A program made the translations under genes and the position numbers. Below the pieces are notes generated by a model that did no database searches, was not told the DNA's origin, and saw only the letters and a program-made list of their open reading frames with translations. A stretch of DNA of 5,115 bases from the NCBI GenBank assembly GCA_003566475.1, contig PXDE01000421.1, forward strand, positions 1 through 5,115, written 5' to 3'. Shown here in pieces: positions 1 to 5,115 of the stretch (position 1 is its first letter; every line of letters begins with the position of its first letter). Source of the DNA: PVC group bacterium. Its GTDB lineage: Bacteria; Verrucomicrobiota; Kiritimatiellia; SS1-B-03-39; PXDE01.

Positions 1-550
1 CCAACGCATGAAGGTCAGCCTCTACAAGTTCCTCCTTAAGATAATGTACCCGCTGAACAAACCCTTCACGAGAATTAACGCAGGAGATCTCCACTCCATC
101 GCTCGATGACATGCAAGCATAGAACAAATTACCCATCGTTCGGTGCCCTAAGAGTCTCGGATTCCTCCATACCCTGCCTGCGATTTCCCCCTCTCTTGGC
201 CCTGATGAGTACAGCCAGCCTCTTCTCCGCCAAATGACCGTCAGCCGCTGCGGCCAGACTCTGCGCCCCGTCACGGCCATATATTCAAACCCGACCCTCA
301 CATTGGGCTCAATGCCCCCAGGCCCCAAGTGTTCGATATCCATTGCCTGCGGTGAAGTGAACCATTCTCGCCTTCCCGAAGTAAAATACAGCACATCAAC
401 GGACATGCTTCCCGATGGCCCGTGGTCAAGTTCGCGTACGTCTTCAGCATACCCGAGCCCGGGCTTGCTTAGCATCACACTTCCCATGATGAGAAGCATG
501 GAGAGCCTCCACGCGCTACCGGATCGGAACTGTACTAGTCCACAAGGCAT
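1..550 (-). CDS. Predicted exported protein, tandem paralog of the preceding gene (C-terminus beyond the window)
   Basis: An open frame runs from ATG 550 to the left edge without a stop: 183 complete codons, 3'-truncated by the window. The first 36 residues look like a signal peptide: Arg residues, the hydrophobic core LSMLLIMGSVML, then GLGYA before ED, a plausible cleavage after Ala. Starting at ATG 583 instead would add MEIRSRWEGGG. The mature part aligns with the upstream neighbour. PNVRVG, MAVTG, GEIAG, PRLLGH and RVHY (residues 82-170) match PDVRVG, MAVSG, GEIAG, PRLLGH and RVHY in the same order and spacing, with one gap of about 5 and one of 1. Identity is roughly 40% over about 98 residues by eye. 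By analogy the missing end should be about 50 residues long. Unlike its paralog it has cysteines in the mature part (146 and 157), on what look like neighbouring strands, so a disulfide is possible. Sampled GC content is lower than in the first gene of the operon. No family is recognised; function is unknown. Confidence 0.8.
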   Translation of the reverse strand, partial: MPCGLVQFRSGSAWRLSMLLIMGSVMLSKPGLGYAEDVRELDHGPSGSMSVDVLYFTSGRREWFTSPQAMDIEHLGPGGIEPNVRVGFEYMAVTGRRVWPQRLTVIWRRRGWLYSSGPREGEIAGRVWRNPRLLGHRTMGNLFYACMSSSDGVEISCVNSREGFVQRVHYLKEELVEADLHAL

Positions 551-566
551 GCCACCCCCTTCCCAC
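551..566 (-). promoter_or_regulatory. 16-base gene junction with purine-rich ribosome binding site
   Basis: The gap between the TAG at 569-567 and the ATG at 550 is 16 bases. On the minus strand it contains GGGAAGGGGG, and its GGAAGG core lies about 7 bases before the ATG. This supports the start at 550. An in-frame ATG at 583 has its own GGAG 5 bases upstream and is a credible rival start, which would overlap the preceding gene by 17 bases. Confidence 0.5.
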
Positions 567-1274
567 CTACTCCGAATCTCCATACACTCTCCAAGTCGAC
601 ACATCCGGAAGCACGAGCCGGATTTCGCGTTCATCGTCCCCATCAACTTTCCACGAAAGCATCACTGTGATCTCGCCGTCGTCTCCATGTCCAAACTCGG
701 CCCTGCCAAAGGCGAAACGGCGATTCGCATCATCCAGATCGGGCTCGATGTAATGAACGCGCTCATCCCCACCACCCTTGGCTACCGACGAAACTTCAAC
801 CTTTCGGTCCAGCGCCGTTGCGGCGAAAAACCTCTGTCCGATCACCTTGTGCCCCAACAGCCTCGGGATCAGCCTCGTCTCGCCGGCAATCTCGCCTCTA
901 CGAGGAAGAGAAGACCAGGCCCACGAGGTTCTTTCCCAGATCACCTGTCCATGCATAACGTGCGGAGGCGCAGGCCGAATTTCCGAGCCACTTACAGCCA
1001 TAATCCTAACTCCAACCCTGACATCTGGAACCCAGTCATCCACTGGCATCTCCCATTCGTCGCGGGCGGCGCCCGTTACAGGCTCCAGTCGGCCCGTGTA
1101 GAACTGCATCACCGTAATCAATTCTCTATCCCCTCTGCCTCCTGGTGCTGCGGCCAACATTGATGGCCGGACAAATGGAATCGCAATCGCCGCTGCCAGC
1201 AGCATGCCGAAGACAGATGCTGGCCGGAAACTACGGGTCGCTTCTGCGTGGGTTCTCACGGTTCTAATCCCCAT
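567..1274 (-). CDS. Predicted exported protein of unknown function, 235 aa, paralog of the next gene
   Basis: No known family is recognised. I chose the ATG at 1274, which overlaps the stop of the upstream gene by 11 bases. No strong Shine-Dalgarno sequence precedes it, so reinitiation after the upstream stop is likely. Other possible starts are the GTG at 1259 and the ATG at 1205; a longer version from 1421 would overlap the enzyme gene by over 150 bases. The N-terminus has a long Arg-rich stretch (residues 1-22), then a hydrophobic segment GMLLAAAIAIPFV and a possible cleavage region near MLAAAPGG (39-46). It is therefore a secreted or membrane-anchored protein; an uncleaved anchor is possible. 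The remainder looks beta-rich and contains no cysteine. The core at residues 82-183 contains PDVRVG, MAVSG, GEIAG, PRLLGH and RVHY, all matched in the following gene. After this come about 50 more residues (EITVMLSWKVDGDDEREIRLVLPDVSTW), probably two final strands. Coding certainty is good; function is unknown. Confidence 0.78.
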   Translation of the reverse strand: MGIRTVRTHAEATRSFRPASVFGMLLAAAIAIPFVRPSMLAAAPGGRGDRELITVMQFYTGRLEPVTGAARDEWEMPVDDWVPDVRVGVRIMAVSGSEIRPAPPHVMHGQVIWERTSWAWSSLPRRGEIAGETRLIPRLLGHKVIGQRFFAATALDRKVEVSSVAKGGGDERVHYIEPDLDDANRRFAFGRAEFGHGDDGEITVMLSWKVDGDDEREIRLVLPDVSTWRVYGDSE

Positions 1275-2844
1275 GGAACTTGAGAAAAAGCGGTTCCGTG
1301 GCATCAAGCGTTCGCGTGTCCTCCCTCTCCTCGTCGTGCGACCACCCAATGCCCAACATAGCCATCCGCTGAAACTCCAGAAGCGGGCTTTCAAAGCCTT
1401 CACCGGAATGCATCTTTCCATATGATGGGTCGTAGATTGCGCCCCCGATCTCCACTATAGAATGTGCGTTATGAAACAGTGGCGGCGTGGAAGGCCCTTG
1501 GCCCTGAAAACCTTGATGATTCTTGATCACCAAGGCTTGATGGTGGAACTCAGGTCCATATTCCTCTGGCGGATTCTTTGCCAGCCCGATCTGGACAATC
1601 AAATTTTCATCTTGTACTATGTCACGGACAGCGATGCCTTCCATCCCGTGCGCCCACAGACATTTTGCAAGAAAGCGTGCCCAAGATTGACATGGGGCAC
1701 GGTTGTCCTCGCGTGCTAACATCGCGGCAGCGGTGAACTGAAATCCCTCGTCCACGAAGTTCGGCCACTTGCCGTGCTCATCGGGATCACCCCAGAATTT
1801 GAACACGGAAGTAGGCTGGCCGGCCCGGTGAATCTTATCCAAGGGCTCGAAGAGTGCCCATATCGCCGCAAGCGTTCCCTCAGGAGGGTTCTGCCCCTGT
1901 CCAAGATTGCGGCACGCCACATCCACGATCGTCAGATACAGGTCGTCCGTCTTGGGCTCGTCCAGCAGGAGATAGATGTCGTGCTGCGTCGAGTCCGCGT
2001 CCCGGAACTCATCAGTCATGGCGTCGTAGTATGCCCAGTTCAGCGTCCATTCGAGGAGCCGCCTGGCCACATTCGGGAAGGCATGCTGGCAGTCCCAATC
2101 GGCGATCTCCAAGATCCCGTCCTGATCCGGAAACCCCTCCTCGTAGGGGAAGGCCATCGGGTGCCCCTTGTTCTCCCCATACCCGTACACGGAAAGCTCC
2201 CGGTTCAGATCCTTTGGTTCCACCTGGAACCGGGCCTCCACCCGGGGCGTGGTGCCCCGCACAAAGGCCACCGGCTTGCCCTGCGGATCCTCTCCCGCCT
2301 CCCAGTGCGGCGCGTCGTAGTCGCCGGTGCCATCGTCCTTCTTGATGGTGAAGAGCTCGCCTCCCTCGTCGGAGTCCATGAACTCCAGCCTGCTCAGCTT
2401 GACCTCGACCGCGATCCTCTGCACCTCCTCGCCGGCGTTCGCGCCGCCCACCGCGCACATGCCGGCCACGGCGAAGGAGATCTCGAACATGTCGGCCTGG
2501 CTGGTGCTTTCCGAGGCGGACGCCAGCTTGAGCAGGAACATGTTGCCGCTTCCTTCCAAGGCGTCCAGGGTGGTCGTCCAGTCCCCGGGGTCGGGCTCGC
2601 CCCCGAGGTCCGGAAGATGGGCGACCAGGGCCAGACCCTCGGTCACGGAAATGCTGAAGGTGGTCGCCGAGAACGACGACTGCCCGCTGGTGGCATAGGA
2701 GATGACGTAGTGGTGGTCGCCCACGAACAGCATGTCTGGGAGCGAGGGCGGATTCACCTGAACCCAGCAGGGCGGGCTCTCGGACAGCGCGGTGGTGGCG
2801 CCGAACGTCAGCGCGAGGACAATCGATTTTGCCAGTCGGTCCAC
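1264..2844 (-). CDS. Exported transglutaminase-like cysteine enzyme (Cys-His-Asp), 526 aa
   Basis: Starts at GTG 2844 behind AGGAG and ends at TAG 1266-1264. Residues 1-21 (MDRLAKSIVLALTFGATTAL then S) form a signal peptide with Lys/Arg near the start, a hydrophobic core and likely cleavage after ALS. The mature protein is therefore secreted, periplasmic or surface-located. Residues about 25-150 look beta-rich (Ig-like or other beta-sandwich, unassigned). Residues about 150-260 contain a block ending PVAFVRGTTPRVEARFQV that leads into the C-terminal half. There, Cys385 (PCQSWARFLAKC helix), His461 (FHNAHSIVEIGG) and Asp472 (YDPSYG) match the order and spacing of the transglutaminase/papain-like triad: Cys at a helix start, His on a strand, Asp about 11 residues later. 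From memory, large secreted proteins with this NH..YDPSYG pattern occur in planctomycetes. The activity could be protease, amidase or transglutaminase; the sequence does not tell which. It overlaps both neighbours (37 and 11 bases), indicating translational coupling. GC content drops sharply around residue 250-280. Confidence 0.85.
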   Translation of the reverse strand: MDRLAKSIVLALTFGATTALSESPPCWVQVNPPSLPDMLFVGDHHYVISYATSGQSSFSATTFSISVTEGLALVAHLPDLGGEPDPGDWTTTLDALEGSGNMFLLKLASASESTSQADMFEISFAVAGMCAVGGANAGEEVQRIAVEVKLSRLEFMDSDEGGELFTIKKDDGTGDYDAPHWEAGEDPQGKPVAFVRGTTPRVEARFQVEPKDLNRELSVYGYGENKGHPMAFPYEEGFPDQDGILEIADWDCQHAFPNVARRLLEWTLNWAYYDAMTDEFRDADSTQHDIYLLLDEPKTDDLYLTIVDVACRNLGQGQNPPEGTLAAIWALFEPLDKIHRAGQPTSVFKFWGDPDEHGKWPNFVDEGFQFTAAAMLAREDNRAPCQSWARFLAKCLWAHGMEGIAVRDIVQDENLIVQIGLAKNPPEEYGPEFHHQALVIKNHQGFQGQGPSTPPLFHNAHSIVEIGGAIYDPSYGKMHSGEGFESPLLEFQRMAMLGIGWSHDEEREDTRTLDATEPLFLKFHGD

Positions 2845-5115
2845 TGCTCCATCTCCTGGTTGGCTCGGCGGGCCTGAACGACAAGCTGCCGATGAACATC
2901 GCTCCAGAACGCCCGGGCGGAGTCGGTCTCGCTCCGCTCCACGCCCAGCTCCGCGCGGGCGGCCTGGTCGCCAAGGGTCACGACCCGCTGTCTGGCCATG
3001 GCCAGGGCGGTGGCCACCGCGTCGACGGCAGCCTGCCGTGTCTCGATACATTCCGCCTGGGAGCCGGTCGTGGCAAGCCCGGCCAGCCATTCCGTGACCT
3101 CGCGGGTCGTGGTGAGCCGAAGATGGTCCCGCATGTCCCGGAGGATGGCCCGCCGGGCCGCGTCGCTCTGGGCCGTGGTCCAGGCGTCCCGAAGATCGCC
3201 GGCTCTCGGCACCCGGAATGTACCGACGGTTTCTCCCCAGGCCTCCGCATAGGTCTTGGCCACCATCCAGAGCGCCTTCCGATCCCTCTCGGCTTCCCCC
3301 TCGATTCCCTGGCGGACTCGCTCCTTCCAACCCTCCATGGCGTCCGCCCTGATCATGGCGCACGCCGCGATACGGGACGCGGTGATCGCCACCGCCGGTT
3401 TCCCGGAGTCCACCAGGTTTTCCATCAGCTCGCGGGCGGCGTCCCCGGTGAAATGCCGGGCCAGAGCGTCGGCCACGGTGTTGGGCACCGGTTCCGGGCA
3501 TCGCGCCGCCGCTTCGAGCAGTTCCAGACGTGGATTCTCCCCCGGCGCGAAGGCGGGATGGGCGAGCAGGTTCGTGCATTCGTAGAGCAAGTCGAGACTC
3601 GGCTCCGCTTCGGCCACCACCACCGCGTAGAAGATCTCCCCCCATTCCCTGGCCTCCGCGAACTTCCGGGCTTCGAGGTATCGCCGGCTGATCCACCAGG
3701 GGAGTTTCTTGTTGGCCCTCAGATGTCCTTCGCGCCACAGGCCGGCCAGGTGGGCGACCAGGTCGAGAGCCGATTCGCCTTCCGCCAGGTCGAACAGGCG
3801 GCCCAGGCTGGCCAGCGCGTCGGGCTCGGCCTCGGTCCAGTCCGGATTGGCCAGCATCCAGTCGAGGGCCAGCCGCTCGGCATGAGGCCGGTCCAATCGG
3901 GACAGGGGTCCGGTGATGGCGAGCAACCGCGCGAGGGGCATGGCTTGGAGGGCCGCCTCGTCTGGGGCCCACGCCAGGCGGAGGGCCTCGGCCCAGGCCC
4001 TGGCGGTGTCCGGAGGCAGAGCCGGAGCGAGTTCCCGTGTGATCCAGGTCAGGTCGGCGCCGCGGACCTTTTCGGGGTCGCGCATGAGGTTGCGGTCGTA
4101 CCAGGTGATGACCCGCTCGCGGAGCTCGCGGGCGTCGGCGCGGCCGAGCACGCGCATGAACTCGCGGTGGTCGTCTCCGCCGTAGGTGGTCCAGGCGTCG
4201 CTGTCGCGGTGGAGGGCGACGATGGCGGCGGCGGGATCGACGTCGAGGGCCTGAAGCGTCCCGCGCATCCGGTTCAGGTTCACCGCGAGGGGCGGCGGTT
4301 CTGCTGGGGCCCCCTCCGGATGCTCCGGACGGATGGTGGCCGCGTAGGCCTGCACGAGGTCGTCGGCCATGGCCCGGGCGCGATCCCGGTCCAGATGGGG
4401 GCGGACGGCGCGGAGGAGGTCGGTGGGGGGAGGCGGCTGGGCGCCCCATCCCGCCGTGACGGCGGCGGCGAGGGCGCGGAGCAAGGCATCGTCGGCCAGA
4501 TCCGCCGCCTCGGCCTCGTGTCGGAGGCGGTCGAGGGCGGGATAGGGCCAGGCGGACCAGTGGTCCGGGGCGGCGGCAAGATCGCGGAGGAGCTCGGTGG
4601 CGGCTTCGGCGGCGATCTGCCGTAGCCGGGCGAGCAGCCCGGGGAAGGCGTCGGCATCGGGAAGCTCGCGGGCCCGGGCCTGGCCGGCCACCAGGGCGGC
4701 CAGGGCCGCCCGCTGGGCCTCGTCGAGCCGGTCGCCGAGCAGGCGGGCGAGGCGGGCCGGATGGTGGGGGGCCTCGTCCAGGGCGAGGCTGGACACCACG
4801 TAACGGCGCAGGGCGTCCGCCACCGGCCCGTCGGCCAGGGGCGCCGCCCGGTCGCACAGGCCGAGCAGAAGGCCCAGCCCCTTCCCGTCCTCGCTGTCGA
4901 ACAGGGGGGCGAGGAGTTCGGGCTCGGCGGCGAGCCAGGTCTCGAGGGCGTCGAGGAACCGGCGGGGGACCCCTCCAGGCAGGAAGTTGGCCCGGAGGTG
5001 AAGGGTGTCGAGCCAGCCGGTCCAGTTGCGCGGGGCGGTGGCCGGAGGGTCGGCGAGGAAGGCGTCGATCTCGTCGGCCACGGCCGCGATGGCGCGGCGG
5101 TCGTTCGTCCGTCGG
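2808..5115 (-). CDS. Large helix-rich protein of unknown function, N-terminus beyond the window (partial)
   Basis: I do not recognise this family. The frame is open from the right edge to a TGA at 2810-2808, giving about 768 visible residues. A GTG at 5081 could start a 757-residue protein, but no purine-rich Shine-Dalgarno sequence precedes it. The 11 codons upstream (ending DRRAIAA) continue the same helical pattern, so the true start is probably outside the window. The protein is rich in Ala, Leu, Arg, Glu and Trp, with many amphipathic helix-like stretches. This suggests an alpha-solenoid or helical-repeat scaffold, although I found no repeat of regular length. Counting from the GTG, a proline-rich linker lies near residues 215-220 and another near 252-265; a more polar, Trp-containing block covers about 297-350. 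No signal peptide, membrane segment or enzyme motif is visible, so a cytoplasmic location is inferred. Codon use is extremely GC-rich, consistent with a resident gene. Its last 37 bases overlap the next gene, implying co-transcription. Confidence is high that it is coding and very low for any function. Confidence 0.88.
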   Translation of the reverse strand, partial: RRTNDRRAIAAVADEIDAFLADPPATAPRNWTGWLDTLHLRANFLPGGVPRRFLDALETWLAAEPELLAPLFDSEDGKGLGLLLGLCDRAAPLADGPVADALRRYVVSSLALDEAPHHPARLARLLGDRLDEAQRAALAALVAGQARARELPDADAFPGLLARLRQIAAEAATELLRDLAAAPDHWSAWPYPALDRLRHEAEAADLADDALLRALAAAVTAGWGAQPPPPTDLLRAVRPHLDRDRARAMADDLVQAYAATIRPEHPEGAPAEPPPLAVNLNRMRGTLQALDVDPAAAIVALHRDSDAWTTYGGDDHREFMRVLGRADARELRERVITWYDRNLMRDPEKVRGADLTWITRELAPALPPDTARAWAEALRLAWAPDEAALQAMPLARLLAITGPLSRLDRPHAERLALDWMLANPDWTEAEPDALASLGRLFDLAEGESALDLVAHLAGLWREGHLRANKKLPWWISRRYLEARKFAEAREWGEIFYAVVVAEAEPSLDLLYECTNLLAHPAFAPGENPRLELLEAAARCPEPVPNTVADALARHFTGDAARELMENLVDSGKPAVAITASRIAACAMIRADAMEGWKERVRQGIEGEAERDRKALWMVAKTYAEAWGETVGTFRVPRAGDLRDAWTTAQSDAARRAILRDMRDHLRLTTTREVTEWLAGLATTGSQAECIETRQAAVDAVATALAMARQRVVTLGDQAARAELGVERSETDSARAFWSDVHRQLVVQARRANQEMEQWTDWQNRLSSR
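2853..2857 (-). promoter_or_regulatory. Shine-Dalgarno site inside the upstream gene, fixing the GTG start at 2844
   Basis: Reading the minus strand, AGGAG lies 8 bases before the GTG at 2844-2842. It sits within the last codons of the upstream gene. The GTG is directly followed by a classic signal-peptide coding sequence, so this site decides the start. The nearby ATG at 2852 is in the upstream gene's frame and is not the start. Confidence 0.7.

Noticed and set aside
234..1163. Plus-strand open frame of 309 codons across the two small genes
   Set aside because: It is antisense to two paralogous minus-strand genes whose similarity shows selection on the minus frame. The plus translation has no signal or domain pattern.
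1275..1421. Longer version of the 235-residue protein starting at 1421
   Set aside because: It would overlap the enzyme gene's C-terminal coding region by over 150 bases and bury the hydrophobic export segment internally. The extra residues are Arg/Trp-rich shadow sequence.
1774..2877. Plus-strand open frame of 367 codons opposite the enzyme gene
   Set aside because: It is a shadow of the minus-strand gene, which has a signal peptide and triad-like motifs. The plus translation is rich in His/Arg/Gly/Val without structure.
2829..4625. Plus-strand open frame of 598 codons opposite the large minus-strand gene
   Set aside because: Very high GC makes stops rare in all frames. The translation is Gly/Arg/Pro/Val-rich with no domain pattern, while the minus-strand frame has protein-like helical composition and joins neatly to the next gene.
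2845..4857. Upstream extension of the exported enzyme's frame, giving a 1197-residue protein
   Set aside because: Beyond the GTG at 2844 the translation becomes Arg/Pro/Gly low-complexity sequence typical of a shadow frame. The signal peptide and Shine-Dalgarno sequence place the start at 2844.
1..5115. CRISPR array, tRNA/rRNA, insertion sequence or intrinsic terminator
   Set aside because: I saw no regularly spaced direct repeats, no tRNA-like cloverleaf, no transposase motifs with inverted ends and no GC hairpin followed by a T run on either strand. The window is almost entirely coding.

Overview
The window holds four protein genes, all on the minus strand and closely packed, so it reads as one operon running from right (about 5115) to left (1). 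The two outer genes are cut by the window edges. I see no RNA gene, mobile element, CRISPR array or terminator. Sampled base composition is very high on the right (about 83% GC in 4681-4740) and falls to about 47-50% at the left end. The high GC, GTG starts, several signal-peptide proteins and the form of the transglutaminase-like protein suggest a GC-rich environmental bacterium. Planctomycetota is my best guess. It rests on family resemblance from memory and is only tentative.

Layout in transcription order. (A) 5115-2808 is a long, helix-rich, soluble protein of no family I recognise; its N-terminus lies outside the window. (B) 2844-1264 is a 526-residue exported protein. It begins at a GTG inside the end of A, behind a good Shine-Dalgarno sequence. 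Its C-terminal half has the Cys/His/Asp arrangement of a transglutaminase-like cysteine enzyme. (C) 1274-567 is a 235-residue protein with an N-terminal hydrophobic segment, overlapping the end of B by 11 bases. (D) 550-1 is a second protein with a signal peptide, open to the left edge and clearly paralogous to C (about 40% identity by eye over roughly 100 residues).

The most interesting points are these. C and D are a tandem pair of diverged exported paralogs of unknown function, directly downstream of a predicted secreted Cys-His-Asp enzyme. The composition changes sharply inside the coding sequence of B, around 2000-2100, between its beta-rich N-terminal part and its catalytic C-terminal part. 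Together these suggest a cell-envelope or secreted cassette: an enzyme plus paired partner, inhibitor or immunity-like proteins. That functional reading is inference. The gene order, overlaps, paralogy and triad-like motifs are visible directly in the sequence.
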